From Bacillus sp. ISL-34 (GTDB taxonomy: Bacteria > Bacillota > Bacilli > Bacillales > DSM-1321): a stretch of 64,000 bases of DNA. A model generated the notes under the pieces. That model was not told the origin of the DNA. It saw only the letters and a list, made by a program, of their open reading frames with translations, and made no database searches. The DNA is taken from NCBI RefSeq assembly GCF_018613325.1, contig NZ_JAGGQJ010000033.1, positions 124,001 to 188,000 of the forward strand, in the 5' to 3' direction. This document shows positions 23,073 to 32,010 of this stretch, piece by piece. The translations under genes and the position numbers were made by a program. Numbering within the stretch: position 1 is the stretch's first letter; each line of letters opens with the position of its first letter.

Positions 23073-24989
23073 ATGATGCTTAAAACACTGCCTTTTTCGG
23101 TAACAAAGGAAGATTCTTTTTACGATAAGCTTTCAGAATGGATCGGTGATGTTTTTTACGATATTCTTCCCGAAAAAGGATTTGAGCTGCGTGACGAACA
23201 AATCTTCATGGCTTTTCAGTTAGAAAAAGCCTTTAAAGAAAAAAATGTAAGTTTTGCTGAAGCAGGGGTAGGGACCGGTAAGACCTTGGTCTATTTACTA
23301 TATGCGATTTGTTATGCGAGATATACGAATAAACCGGCAATTATTTCATGTGCAGATGAAACGTTGATTGAACAGCTTGTCAAAGAGGAAGGCGACATCC
23401 AAAAAATCAAGAATGCTTTAGGTCTTGAAGTGGATGTTCGGCTAGCCAAATATCACGACCAATATGTATGTCTTAAGAAATTGGATTATGCAGTGAATCA
23501 TGAGGATTCAGAGGGGATAGATCAGCTTTATGATGAGCTACCCAAGTTTGTCCATGATAACTCATCCATGAACGCCTATACAGCATATGGGGACCGTAAA
23601 CAGTATCCATATTTAAATGATGAAGACTGGTCTAAAGTTGGCTGGGATCAGCTTCAAAACTGTTTTACTTGTGATAAACGCCATCGTTGCGGGCAAACCC
23701 TATCACGGGACCACTACCGAAAATCAAGTGATTTGATCATTTGTTCACATGACTTCTTCATGGAGCATGTATGGACTAAGGAAAAGCGTAAGCGTGAAGG
23801 ACAGTTACCATTGCTGCCTGATCATAGCTGCGTTGTCTTTGATGAAGGGCATCTTTTGGAATTTGCTGCTCAAAAGGCTTTAACTTATAAAGTTGGGGAA
23901 CAAACCCTTGCTTCGGTTTTAGAATTGCTTACAGCCAATCAGGTTCGTGAAGAAACCTTATACATCATCGAGGACTTAATTGATATCAATGAAGAGTTTT
24001 TTGATTTGTTGGATGAAAAAGCGATACATGTCAGCGGATCTAATCGTTATGAAATCCCAATGTCCAAAGAAATAACAAGCTTTGCCCAAAAGCTTCATAA
24101 AAAGGTTGAAGAATTAGAGGAGAACCTTGTTTTTGAAGCGGAAATGTACACGATCAATGATTATGATTTAAAAGTGACGGAAGAGTATTTAGAGCAGCTG
24201 GGCTACTCCCTTTCTCTATTTGTGAAGGATGAACAGGCCGTTTCCTGGTTTGAAGAAAATGAAATGACCAAAACATTGGTCATCATGCCAAGGCTTGTGC
24301 AGGATATCTTGTCTGAACAGGTATTCTCGAAAAAAATCCCTTACATTTTTTCATCGGCAACATTATCGGATAACAAATCCTTCCAATATATTGCAGATAG
24401 TTTAGGGATAGAAAAGTATGACAGCTTCTCCGTTGAATCACCATTTGATTACGATGAAGTCATGAAAATGAACATGCCGGTCTTCGAAAATGGAGATCAA
24501 TTGGCAAAACTTCAATATACAATGAAGACAATTGAGGAAAATGAAGGTCGAACACTAGTGTTATTCCAATCAAAAGAAGAATTGCATTGGTTCAAGGAAA
24601 ACTGCCCAATATCATCTTATCCATTTTATTTTGAAGGGGAAGCGGAAATCAGCGAGCTTGTTAAGAAGTTCCAAGAGGATGAGCAATCTGTCCTTTTCTC
24701 CTATCATTTATGGGAAGGGCTTGATGTTCCAGGACCTTCATTACAAAATGTAGTGATACACTCCCTTCCATTCCCGCCTCGCGATCCGGTTTTCGAGGCC
24801 AAACGTAACTCTGTTACCGATGCATTCGAAGAAGTGGACCTTCCATACATGCTCCTTCGATTGCGCCAGGGAATAGGGCGTTTGATCAGGACGAGCAATG
24901 ATTCGGGAACCGTACAGATTTTGATTGAAAGTGACCTTTCGGAACATGTGAAAGAGAAGATTGTATCCATTCTTCCTGTAACGCTTTAA
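23073..24989 (+). CDS. ypvA: DinG/XPD-like ATP-dependent DNA helicase YpvA
   Basis: 638 aa superfamily 2 helicase. Walker A is AGVGTGKT (about 66-73), DEGH box is VVFDEGH, and motif VI is LRLRQGIGRLIR. Four cysteines (one in YVCLKKLDYA, three in NCFTCDKRHRCGQ) fit the Fe-S cluster of XPD/DinG helicases. No exonuclease domain, unlike the longer B. subtilis DinG. ATG 23073 or 23076 after AAAGGGGAG. Followed by a terminator and the M32 peptidase, as in B. subtilis (ypvA near ypwA). Confidence 0.92.
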   Translation: MMLKTLPFSVTKEDSFYDKLSEWIGDVFYDILPEKGFELRDEQIFMAFQLEKAFKEKNVSFAEAGVGTGKTLVYLLYAICYARYTNKPAIISCADETLIEQLVKEEGDIQKIKNALGLEVDVRLAKYHDQYVCLKKLDYAVNHEDSEGIDQLYDELPKFVHDNSSMNAYTAYGDRKQYPYLNDEDWSKVGWDQLQNCFTCDKRHRCGQTLSRDHYRKSSDLIICSHDFFMEHVWTKEKRKREGQLPLLPDHSCVVFDEGHLLEFAAQKALTYKVGEQTLASVLELLTANQVREETLYIIEDLIDINEEFFDLLDEKAIHVSGSNRYEIPMSKEITSFAQKLHKKVEELEENLVFEAEMYTINDYDLKVTEEYLEQLGYSLSLFVKDEQAVSWFEENEMTKTLVIMPRLVQDILSEQVFSKKIPYIFSSATLSDNKSFQYIADSLGIEKYDSFSVESPFDYDEVMKMNMPVFENGDQLAKLQYTMKTIEENEGRTLVLFQSKEELHWFKENCPISSYPFYFEGEAEISELVKKFQEDEQSVLFSYHLWEGLDVPGPSLQNVVIHSLPFPPRDPVFEAKRNSVTDAFEEVDLPYMLLRLRQGIGRLIRTSNDSGTVQILIESDLSEHVKEKIVSILPVTL

Positions 24990-25005
24990 CTAAAATCCAA
25001 TTCAA

Positions 25006-25039
25006 AATAAGAGCCAAGGGACCCCTTGGCTCTTATTTA
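25006..25039 (+). terminator. Terminator of ypvA
   Basis: AAGAGCCAAGG / CCTTGGCTCTT with a 4-5-nt loop and a T-rich 3' flank. Confidence 0.88.
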
Positions 25040-25121
25040 TTTTAATTTATTAATCGGAGTGGTTCTGATATGAAAGACTTTTGTATAATATGGTAAAGTG
25101 TAGTTGGAAGGAGCAGTGAAT

Positions 25122-26639
25122 ATGAATAAAAAGGGTATAGATCTGATAGAAAAAGAGTTTAAAGAATATGTAAAGAAAATCTCGGCTTATAATGAAGCTC
25201 TCGCGTTAATTTTTTGGGATTTGCGTACAGGTGCACCAAAAAAGGGAGTTGAGCAACGTTCCGAAGTCATCGGCATGCTTTCCTCCGAGGTGTTTAATAT
25301 GAGCACAAGTAAAGAAATGGAATCCTTCATTGCAGAACTTTCGCTGGAAAAAGCCATTCTTAGTGAAACGACGAATATAATGGTACAAGAGTGTAAAAAA
25401 GAGTTTGAAAGGAATAAGAAAATTCCTGCAAACGAATATAAGGAATTCGTCATTTTACAATCGCGTTCTGAAAGTGCATGGGAAGAGGCAAGGGAAAAAG
25501 CTGATTTTTCTTTATTTCAACCTTATCTCGAGCAAATTGTAGCTTATACCCGCAGGTTCGTGGAGTACTGGGGATATGAAGGGACGAAATATAATACCCT
25601 TTTAGATATATATGAACCAGGCATGACTGTAGATATACTTGACAGCGTATTCAGTGAGCTTAGGTCGAGGATAGTTCCATTGGTAAAACAGATTGCTGAA
25701 AGTGAGCATAGACCGGAAACAGCGTTCCTATATAAAGAATTTCCAAAAGAAAAACAGCATCAACTCAACTTGGAAATTTTAAAACAGCTAGGTTACGATT
25801 TCAAGGCTGGCAGGCTTGATGAAACAGTCCACCCTTTTGAAATTAGAATAAATAGGGGCGATGTCAGGGTGACGACCCGATACGATGAAAATGATTTTAG
25901 GGGGGCAATCTTTGGCACCATTCATGAATGTGGACATGCCATTTATGAGCAGAATATCGCCGAAGAGTTGACCGGAACACTTCTCGATGGCGGGACATCA
26001 ATGGGGATCCATGAATCACAATCTTTGTTTTTTGAAAACTTCATTGGACGGAACCATAGCTTTTGGAAAAATAAATTTTCCTTATTAAAAGAATATGCTC
26101 CCGAACAATTCCATGATGTGACGCTGGATGAATTTTACCGGGGCATTAACGAATCAAAACCATCCTTCATCCGTATTGACGCAGATGAACTGACGTATCC
26201 TCTACATATTATGATTCGGTATGAACTGGAAAAGGCTCTCTTTAATGGGGAACTTGAAGTGAAGGATTTACCGGAAGTCTGGAATGAAAAATACAAAGAT
26301 TATTTGGGAATTGTGCCTGAAAATGATGCAATGGGCGTGTTGCAAGATGTACACTGGGCAGATGGAAGCTTTGGTTATTTCCCTTCTTATGCATTGGGAT
26401 ATATGTATGCAGCCCAAATCAAGCAATCGATGCTTAAAGATTTGCCTGATTTTGATGAACTGTTGGAAGCGGGTGATATTGCGCCAATCAGGAAATGGCT
26501 TAATGAAAAGATACATAAATACGGAAAAATAAAAAAGCCTCTGGAGATTTTGAGAGAAACGACAGGGGAAGGCCTGAATGTTCAATATTTAATAAAGTAT
26601 CTTGAAAACAAATATAAAGAAGTTTATAAAATCAAATGA
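25122..26639 (+). CDS. ypwA: Metallo-carboxypeptidase, M32 (Taq) family
   Basis: 505 aa, typical for M32. Zinc carboxypeptidase with broad specificity. The HEXXH motif is HECGH at 268-272 in FGTIHECGHAIYEQ, followed by GIHESQSLFFEN supplying the third zinc ligand and the DxRxT-type DVRVTTRYD. The start ATG at 25122 has GGAAGGAG upstream; an in-frame TTG at 25104 precedes that site and is rejected. Cytoplasmic; single-gene unit with its own terminator. Confidence 0.95.
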   Translation: MNKKGIDLIEKEFKEYVKKISAYNEALALIFWDLRTGAPKKGVEQRSEVIGMLSSEVFNMSTSKEMESFIAELSLEKAILSETTNIMVQECKKEFERNKKIPANEYKEFVILQSRSESAWEEAREKADFSLFQPYLEQIVAYTRRFVEYWGYEGTKYNTLLDIYEPGMTVDILDSVFSELRSRIVPLVKQIAESEHRPETAFLYKEFPKEKQHQLNLEILKQLGYDFKAGRLDETVHPFEIRINRGDVRVTTRYDENDFRGAIFGTIHECGHAIYEQNIAEELTGTLLDGGTSMGIHESQSLFFENFIGRNHSFWKNKFSLLKEYAPEQFHDVTLDEFYRGINESKPSFIRIDADELTYPLHIMIRYELEKALFNGELEVKDLPEVWNEKYKDYLGIVPENDAMGVLQDVHWADGSFGYFPSYALGYMYAAQIKQSMLKDLPDFDELLEAGDIAPIRKWLNEKIHKYGKIKKPLEILRETTGEGLNVQYLIKYLENKYKEVYKIK

Positions 26640-26697
26640 ATCAAAGAGGAAGGTCTTGGATCAAATTCCAAGCCCTTCTTCTTTTTTATGAGTATAA
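26640..26697 (+). terminator. Terminator of ypwA
   Basis: GAGGAAGG(T)CTTGGA / TCCAAG(C)CCTTCTTC hairpin, then TTTTTT. Confidence 0.82.
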
Positions 26698-26850
26698 TAC
26701 CAGTACAATGGAATAAGACGGTGGGGTGATGTTATGTTTTTCTTGATAGGAAATCCTAGTTATTTAGGTTTGGTGATTTCATAATTTTCTAATAATACGA
26801 ATAATGATTTATTTTTTTAATTTAAAGTTCGGTTTTTTATCAAAAATTAC

Positions 26851-26879
26851 TTTTCAAATAGAGCCAGCGTTGGTATAAT
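26851..26879 (+). promoter_or_regulatory. Promoter of the xpt-pbuX leader
   Basis: TTTTCA (26851-26856), 17-bp spacer, perfect TATAAT (26874-26879), 27 bp before the riboswitch P1. Confidence 0.55.
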
Positions 26880-26905
26880 TCATATATTAATTAAATATAA
26901 AGTTT

Positions 26906-26976
26906 CACTCGTATAATAGCAGGGATATGGCCTGCAAGTTTCTACCGGATTACCGTAAATAATTCGACTATGGGTG
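26906..26976 (+). ncRNA. Guanine/hypoxanthine (purine) riboswitch
   Basis: P1 is CACTCGTA / TATGGGTG, P2 is GCAGG/CCTGC around the GATATGG loop, and the junction AAGTTTCTACC leads into P3 (CGGATT/AATTCG) whose loop CCGTAAA kisses the P2 loop. The ligand-reading base in CGACTATG is C (26968), the guanine-type identity; adenine switches carry U there. It controls xpt-pbuX by premature termination, as for B. subtilis xpt. Confidence 0.97.
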
Positions 26977-27031
26977 AGTAATAGATCTTGTTGCGTAAAT
27001 GAAGGCTTTTGCTGATTCATTTTTCATTCAT

Positions 27032-27090
27032 GCCCAAGAAGTATTGCTTCACTCCAAAAAAGTGCCGCAATGTTTCTTGGGCTTTTTTAT
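27032..27090 (+). terminator. Riboswitch-controlled terminator
   Basis: GCCCAAGAAGTATTGC ... GCAATGTTTCTTGGGC with inner CACT/AGTG pairing and TTTTTT, between aptamer and xpt. Expected to form when guanine is bound. Confidence 0.85.
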
Positions 27091-27152
27091 ATGCCGGGAA
27101 ATAATTGCATGGTTTATGGGTTAATAAACATCCAAGATTGGGAGGAACCTTC

Positions 27153-27752
27153 ATGCAACTTTTAAAGGAAAAAATCTTGTCCGAGGGTCAAGCTTTATCA
27201 GAAGATATTTTAAAAGTAGATTCATTCTTAAATCATCAAATGGATCCTATGCTAATGAAAGAAATTGGTAAAGAATTCGTTAAACGTTTCGAACAAAAGG
27301 AAATAACGAAAGTGCTGACGATTGAATCTTCAGGCATTGGGCCTGGTTTGATGGCTGCGTTGGAATTGGAAGTTCCGCTCATTTTTGCCCGTAAACGTAA
27401 ATCACTTACTTTAACAAATGATTTAGTGACGGCGTCCGTTCATTCGTATACAAAAAAAGAAACCAATACCATAACCGTTTCCAATAAATATATTGAAGCT
27501 GGAGATAAGGTTTTGATCATCGATGACTTCCTTGCTGTCGGACAGGCAGCCCGGGGCTTGGTGGAAATCTGTAAGCAGGTTGGAGCAGAAGTGGCCGGAA
27601 TCGGCATTGTAATTGAAAAAGCATTCCAAAGCGGTGGTAAGGATCTTAGGGAACAAGGTTTCCAAGTGGAATCACTTGCGCGAATTGCTGAATTGAAATT
27701 CGGTGAGATAACGTTTGCTGAGGAAAAGGAAGGAGCAACAGTCCATGTCTAA
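27153..27752 (+). CDS. xpt: Xanthine phosphoribosyltransferase
   Basis: 199 aa. Converts xanthine (and more weakly guanine or hypoxanthine) plus PRPP to XMP in purine salvage. The PRPP-binding motif is [26 protein letters not shown] and an N-terminal [11 protein letters not shown] loop are family-typical. The start ATG 27153 has GGGAGGAA upstream; the frame extends to 27105 in the leader without a ribosome site. It overlaps pbuX by 8 bp. Confidence 0.97.
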   Translation: MQLLKEKILSEGQALSEDILKVDSFLNHQMDPMLMKEIGKEFVKRFEQKEITKVLTIESSGIGPGLMAALELEVPLIFARKRKSLTLTNDLVTASVHSYTKKETNTITVSNKYIEAGDKVLIIDDFLAVGQAARGLVEICKQVGAEVAGIGIVIEKAFQSGGKDLREQGFQVESLARIAELKFGEITFAEEKEGATVHV

Positions 27753-29058
27753 TCAATCACCATTAAAAGTTGCTTCCTTAGGATTGCAACATGTTCTTGC
27801 CATGTATGCCGGTGCAGTCGTCATTCCATTGATTGTCGGTGGGGCGCTGGGATTGACTGCAGCGCAGTTAACTTATTTAGTTTCGATAGACATTTTGATG
27901 TGCGGGATAGCAACTTTATTGCAAGTGTGGAAAAATAAATTCTTTGGAATTGGACTTCCGGTCGTCCTAGGCTGCACATTCACAGCAGTTAGCCCGATGA
28001 TTGCAATTGGTACGCAATATGGAATCAACTCCATTTATGGATCTATTTTGGCGTCGGGATTGATCGTCATTATCATTAGTAAGTTCTTCGGAAAACTGGC
28101 AAGGTTCTTCCCACCCATTGTCACTGGATCGGTCGTTTTGATTATTGGCATTACACTCATTCCTGTTGCCATCAACAACCTCGGTGGAGGCCAGGGAGCT
28201 GCTGATTTCGGAGACTTGAACAATGTAGCTCTTGGATTTGGAACTTTGTTATTCATTATATTCATGTATAAATTCTCGACGGGATTCGTCCGCTCCATTT
28301 CTATTTTATTGGGGCTGTTAGTCGGAACCTTTGCAGCCTTCTTCCTTGGAAAAGTGGATTTTAGCTCAGTGGTCAGTGCCAGTTGGCTGCATATGCCACA
28401 TTTTTTCTACTTTGGAACTCCGACATTCAACGTCACGGCAATCATTACAATGACATTGGTGGCGATCGTCAGCTTGGTGGAATCGACTGGTGTTTATTAT
28501 GCACTTGGTGAAATCACGGACAAAGAGATTTCAGAAGACGATCTAGCTCGCGGATATCGTTCTGAAGGACTTGCCATCATGATTGGCGGTTTGTTCAATG
28601 CGTTTCCGTATACAGCTTTTTCACAAAATGTCGGCTTGATTCAATTGTCAGGCATTAAAACAAGAAATGTCATATATACAACAGCAGGCATTCTCATTTT
28701 CATAGGTTTTGTTCCGAAAATTGGTGCATTCACGACAATTATCCCTTCATCCGTGCTTGGCGGTGCAATGGTTGCGATGTTCGGGATGGTAATTGCCGCA
28801 GGAATTAAGATGTTGAGCAAAGTGGATTTTGCTTCTCAAGAAAATTTATTGATCATCGCTTGTTCAGTAGGTATGGGACTTGGGGTGACGGTCGTTCCTG
28901 AGCTATTTGCGCAAATTCCGGAAAGCTTTCAAATTTTGACGGAAAACGGTATTGTAGCCGGAAGTTTGACAGCCATTTTCTTGAATATCGTCTTTAACAT
29001 CGTCCCTACAAAAGGCAAAGTGAAGGAAACGCGTATTGAAGGGCAAAATGTAGCCTGA
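27745..29058 (+). CDS. pbuX: Xanthine permease
   Basis: 437 aa nucleobase:cation symporter of the NCS2 family with about 12-14 membrane segments. Signature [20 protein letters not shown] near the N-terminus, TGSVVLIIG, and the [11 protein letters not shown] loop with the substrate-site Glu. ATG 27745, with GGAAGGAG inside the end of xpt, so translation is coupled. Takes up xanthine for Xpt; the same riboswitch controls both. Confidence 0.97.
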   Translation: MSNQSPLKVASLGLQHVLAMYAGAVVIPLIVGGALGLTAAQLTYLVSIDILMCGIATLLQVWKNKFFGIGLPVVLGCTFTAVSPMIAIGTQYGINSIYGSILASGLIVIIISKFFGKLARFFPPIVTGSVVLIIGITLIPVAINNLGGGQGAADFGDLNNVALGFGTLLFIIFMYKFSTGFVRSISILLGLLVGTFAAFFLGKVDFSSVVSASWLHMPHFFYFGTPTFNVTAIITMTLVAIVSLVESTGVYYALGEITDKEISEDDLARGYRSEGLAIMIGGLFNAFPYTAFSQNVGLIQLSGIKTRNVIYTTAGILIFIGFVPKIGAFTTIIPSSVLGGAMVAMFGMVIAAGIKMLSKVDFASQENLLIIACSVGMGLGVTVVPELFAQIPESFQILTENGIVAGSLTAIFLNIVFNIVPTKGKVKETRIEGQNVA

Positions 29059-29099
29059 TTAAAAATAGTTTCGGTTAACTTGATAGATTCACCCATTAA

Positions 29100-29140
29100 A
29101 TGCCCAAAATCCTCAGGTGACGAGGATTTTGGGCATTTTT
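29100..29140 (+). terminator. Terminator of xpt-pbuX
   Basis: TGCCCAAAATCCTC / GAGGATTTTGGGCA with a 7-nt loop followed by TTTTT. Confidence 0.92.
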
Positions 29141-29256
29141 CGATTTAGGCCGAAGCATATCATTGATAATGAAATTGGCGTTTTGTCAGATATAAGGAAA
29201 CTCTCTCCACTTTTTGAATATATTGATAGTATATGTTCAGGAAAGTAGTGATAGGG

Positions 29257-29391
29257 ATGGAGAAAAAATATTGTATTCATTGTCGGACCATTCTAAGCCA
29301 GGAGAATAGGTGCAGTGTGTGTGGAAAAGAGGAGTTTCAAAATATCATTATACAAGTGCAAAATCAATCTTCAGTAAAGAAGGAAGAATGA
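29257..29391 (+). CDS. 44-aa zinc-ribbon-like protein
   Basis: MEKKYCIHCRTILSQENRCS then VCGKEEFQNIIIQVQNQSSVKKEE. Two CxxC pairs (YCIHC and CSVCG) about ten residues apart fit a single treble-clef or zinc-ribbon knuckle. AGGAAAG lies about 12 nt upstream of ATG 29257; an in-frame ATG at 29233 lacks a ribosome site. It sits alone between two strong terminators, which supports a real short transcript. Function unknown. Confidence 0.6.
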   Translation: MEKKYCIHCRTILSQENRCSVCGKEEFQNIIIQVQNQSSVKKEE

Positions 29392-29393
29392 AA

Positions 29394-29428
29394 GTGCCCC
29401 CTTGCCGATTAGGTAAGGGGGTTTTATT
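29394..29428 (+). terminator. Terminator of the zinc-ribbon gene
   Basis: CCCCCTTGCC-GATTA-GGTAAGGGGG then TTTTATT. Confidence 0.9.
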
Positions 29429-29437
29429 GTATCGTGA

Positions 29438-29834
29438 TTACATTTCGATCATTAAGATGATTTGTAGAGTGCCGACGCCTTCCAAGGAAATGGGGAAATG
29501 GATTGCTTCATGAAACCCATACATTTTGCCGGGCGGTGTAATGTCAATCAATGCATTCTCTCCTGCTAAAGAGGTGGCAATATTACCGTCAAGCATTTCA
29601 CCTTCCAACCGCATGCCAAACATGCTTTCACCTGTTTTACTCATACACCCGTTTGTTCCCTCAATCATTATTTTCCCACGGATATCCCCTGTCATGCCAA
29701 TAAGGACGCTAATGGATTCCTGTTCGAAAGGCTGTCAAATGAGGTGCGGCTTTTGAATGTCCAAAGAGAAAGGAATAACGGACTTAACGGCCAGGATGGT
29801 ACCAATTAACAATGATTATAGCGTTGATTTCCAA
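29438..29834 (-). pseudogene. Degenerate CheX-like (CheC/CheX phosphatase family) gene
   Basis: Read on the minus strand from a TTG at 29834 with GGAGG upstream: EINAII, then a 1-nt frame change, then TILAVKSVIPFSLDIQKPHL and an in-frame TGA (ATT TGA CAG), then QPFEQESISVLIGMTGDIRG and on to IATSLAGENALIDITPP. GMTGDIRGKI and IDITPP are typical of CheX proteins, but the helix that normally carries the E-x2-N phosphatase motif just before GNIATS seems to be deleted (EMLDGNIATS). At least three lesions: frameshift, stop, internal deletion. The 85-aa ORF at 29438-29695 is the largest surviving piece and has no ribosome site of its own. Confidence 0.7.
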
Positions 29835-30020
29835 TTTCGTTCCTCCACTTGTATGGTTATGTTCTCTATTTTATCAAATATATAATCCTTTTTACCTATC
29901 CATTTAGAAAAAAAGTAAAAATATTATGAAATGCCTATAAATATAACCATTTAGCTATAAAGCATAATTGATATCCTGGTGGGTATATTAACCATATCAT
30001 GAATAATTAGGGGTGGACTC

Positions 30021-31109
30021 ATGCCGTACTTATTATCTGCATCACATATAAAGCTGCCACATTTACTTTCACAGGAAAAAATCATGGAATTTTCGAGAGA
30101 AGTATTTGGAGCCTCATTTATGAATATAGAACGGTTGCTAAAAGCCTTTAAGAATGGGCAGGTGGAAAATCGGTATTTTTCAAATGATCTTGATTGGTTT
30201 AAAGAGGATCATTCTTTTGCCGATCGGAACGATTTATATATTCAGCAGGCAGTCAAGTTTGGGAAAGAAGCTATAGAAAAATGCTTGGCCAACACAGAAT
30301 TTTTAAAAGAAGAACTGCAGGCAAACGAGCTAGATGCTTTCTTCTTTATCTCAAGCACGGGAATTGCTACCCCGACCATTGATGCCAGGATAATGAATGA
30401 ACTTCCATTTAACCCGCATACTAAAAGGATCCCGATTTGGGGGCTTGGCTGTGCAGGAGGGGCGAGTGGCCTATCACGTGCTTTTGAATATTGCCAAGCA
30501 TACCCGGCGGCGAAGGTCATTGTTTTAAGCGTGGAGTTATGCAGTCTGACCTTTCAAAGGAATGATATCTCCAAAAGTAATTTAATTGGAACTTCCTTAT
30601 TTTCTGATGGAGTAAGCTGTATTTTGGTTTGCGGTGATGAAGTCCCGAATGAACAGATTTCAAAAAAAGTAAGACATTTGCAATTTTTGGATTCGCGATC
30701 GACGCTTATGCCGAATTCATTGGATGTAATGGGTTGGGATGTTAAAGATCAAGGGTTATACGTGATCTTTTCGAAAGATATTCCTACAATCATCAAGGAT
30801 TGGCTTAAACCGAATGTTCAAGAGTTCTTAATGGAGAATGGATTCGATCTCAACGATATAAAAGATTTCATTGCTCATCCTGGAGGCAAAAAAGTGATTG
30901 ATGCTTATCATGAAGCCCTCGGATTCGATGAAAGCATGACGGCAGAGTCAATGGGCGTATTGAGGGAATTTGGCAATATGTCCTCAGCAACCATTTTGTA
31001 CGTCCTGGAGAGGTTCATGCAGCGGGGCGGGAATAAAGGTGAGGTGGGCTTGGCTGCTGCATTAGGGCCTGGGTTTTCATCTGAACTTGTGTTAATGAGG
31101 TGGAAGTGA
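30021..31109 (+). CDS. bpsA: Type III polyketide synthase (chalcone synthase-like)
   Basis: 362 aa. Condenses long-chain acyl-CoA with malonyl-CoA to alkylpyrones. Catalytic triad: Cys144 in LGCAGGASGLS, His in FIAHPGGKKVIDAY and Asn in LREFGNMSSATILY. In B. subtilis BpsA works with the methyltransferase BpsB, encoded immediately downstream, and the pair lies after xpt-pbuX as here. ATG 30021 with AGGGGTGG upstream. The stop codon overlaps the bpsB start by one base. Confidence 0.95.
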   Translation: MPYLLSASHIKLPHLLSQEKIMEFSREVFGASFMNIERLLKAFKNGQVENRYFSNDLDWFKEDHSFADRNDLYIQQAVKFGKEAIEKCLANTEFLKEELQANELDAFFFISSTGIATPTIDARIMNELPFNPHTKRIPIWGLGCAGGASGLSRAFEYCQAYPAAKVIVLSVELCSLTFQRNDISKSNLIGTSLFSDGVSCILVCGDEVPNEQISKKVRHLQFLDSRSTLMPNSLDVMGWDVKDQGLYVIFSKDIPTIIKDWLKPNVQEFLMENGFDLNDIKDFIAHPGGKKVIDAYHEALGFDESMTAESMGVLREFGNMSSATILYVLERFMQRGGNKGEVGLAAALGPGFSSELVLMRWK

Positions 31110-31639
31110 TGATCTTTGCCATTTTCATTATCTTGCTCGCTATACAGCGCCTGGTTGAATTATATATCGCCAAACAAAATGAAAAACAGCTGAAATCTGC
31201 AGGAGCAGTAGAATACGGTGAGTCCCATTACAGATGGATGGTTCTAATGCATCTTAGTTTTTTTATTGTTCTCATTTGTGAAGTGGTCGTGCTTGAAAGG
31301 GATATGTCTGGACTTTGGCCAATTTGGCTGAGCCTTTTTCTAATTGCGCAGTCAGCCAGGATTTGGGTAATCCGTTCATTGGGGAAACATTGGAATACAA
31401 AAATCATAGTGGTTCCTGATGCCGATGTAGTCATTAAAGGTCCTTATAAATACTTCAAACATCCGAACTATATCATAGTGGCAACTGAGATTTTAGTTAT
31501 TTCCTTATTATTCAATGCATATTATACTGCTATCATCTTTAGTTTATTGAATGTTTGGATGATGACGGTAAGAATCCCACTTGAAGAGAAGGCATTAAAG
31601 GAACATACGGAATATTCTACGGTTTTTAAGGGAAAATAA
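31109..31639 (+). CDS. bpsB: Isoprenylcysteine carboxyl methyltransferase-family protein BpsB (YpbQ)
   Basis: 176 aa membrane protein, about four helices. In B. subtilis it methylates the alkylpyrones made by BpsA. Visible ICMT hallmarks are the SLGKHWNTKIIVVPDADVV region, GPYKYFKHPNYIIVATEI and the C-terminal R-x-PLEEKAL. Start ATG 31109 (TGATG overlap with bpsA) with GAGGTGG 5 nt upstream; the in-frame GTG at 31100 overlaps that site. Confidence 0.93.
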   Translation: MIFAIFIILLAIQRLVELYIAKQNEKQLKSAGAVEYGESHYRWMVLMHLSFFIVLICEVVVLERDMSGLWPIWLSLFLIAQSARIWVIRSLGKHWNTKIIVVPDADVVIKGPYKYFKHPNYIIVATEILVISLLFNAYYTAIIFSLLNVWMMTVRIPLEEKALKEHTEYSTVFKGK

Positions 31640-31660
31640 TAATAAAAATTTAATTTCTTA

Positions 31661-31689
31661 TTGAAAATGATTATCGTTCGTGATAAGAT
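31661..31689 (+). promoter_or_regulatory. SigA promoter of the 52-aa protein, overlapped by a Fur box
   Basis: TTGAAA (31661-31666), exactly 17 bp, TAAGAT (31684-31689). The -35 is embedded in Fur box 1. Confidence 0.65.
31662..31676 (+). promoter_or_regulatory. Fur box 1
   Basis: TGAAAATGATTATCG matches the 7-1-7 Fur consensus TGATAATnATTATCA at 12 of 14 fixed positions. Confidence 0.65.
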
Positions 31690-31701
31690 TCTAAATGAAG
31701 A

Positions 31702-31716
31702 TGAAAATTATTCTCA
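31702..31716 (+). promoter_or_regulatory. Fur box 2
   Basis: TGAAAATTATTCTCA, also 12 of 14 to the 7-1-7 consensus, centred about 12 bp after the predicted transcript start. Two sites 40 bp apart (about four helical turns) flank the -10. Confidence 0.65.
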
Positions 31717-31786
31717 TTCGGATTTCGATAAATTTATTTTAATAATTAAAAACTAAAAGCTAATCAATAAGAGGATGGTGTTGGTA

Positions 31787-31945
31787 ATGGTTTGGGTATT
31801 CATTTTATTGACAATCGCTACATATGGTTTTGTGATGAAACATGTATTGAATAATATTCAAAAACCGGCAAAGGCAGTTAAACCTTATAACGAGTCACCA
31901 ATTGAAAACCGAGCTGCTTTTAACCCCACCCCTACAACCAGGTAA
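31787..31945 (+). CDS. Fur-controlled 52-aa single-span membrane protein
   Basis: MVWVFILLTIATYGFVMKHV followed by LNNIQKPAKAVKPYNESPIE and a polar end NRAAFNPTPTTR. One N-terminal transmembrane helix (about 2-18) and a Pro/Asn-rich cytoplasmic or external tail with no Cys or His cluster. ATG 31787 with AGAGGATGG upstream; in-frame ATG 31775 overlaps that site. Two Fur boxes bracket its promoter and a terminator overlaps its stop codon, so it looks like a dedicated iron-starvation transcript. No homolog recognised. Confidence 0.7.
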   Translation: MVWVFILLTIATYGFVMKHVLNNIQKPAKAVKPYNESPIENRAAFNPTPTTR

Positions 31946-31961
31946 ATATCCTGGTTTTTTT
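31936..31961 (+). terminator. Terminator of the 52-aa gene
   Basis: AACCAGG / CCTGGTT with the stop codon in the loop, then TTTTTT. Confidence 0.8.
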
Positions 31962-31986
31962 GCATTCAAAATGGAACTGCATGAAT

Positions 31987-32010
31987 CCACCAATTGGTGG
32001 TTTTTTTTTT
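31987..32010 (+). terminator. Second terminator upstream of dynA
   Basis: CCACC-AATT-GGTGG followed by ten T. A tandem terminator insulating dynA from the iron-regulated unit. Confidence 0.75.

Noticed and set aside
24704-24970. Minus-strand ORFs inside ypvA
   Set aside because: Shadows of the conserved helicase motif VI region; no ribosome site or independent promoter.
26734-26784. 16-codon ORF (MFFLIGNPSYLGLVIS) before the guanine riboswitch
   Set aside because: Has a ribosome-site-like GGTGGGGTG, but too short to separate from chance and outside the leader transcript.
29438-29695. 85-aa intact gene
   Set aside because: Upstream sequence in the same frame continues the CheX-like protein past a TGA; this is the surviving piece of a pseudogene without its own ribosome site.
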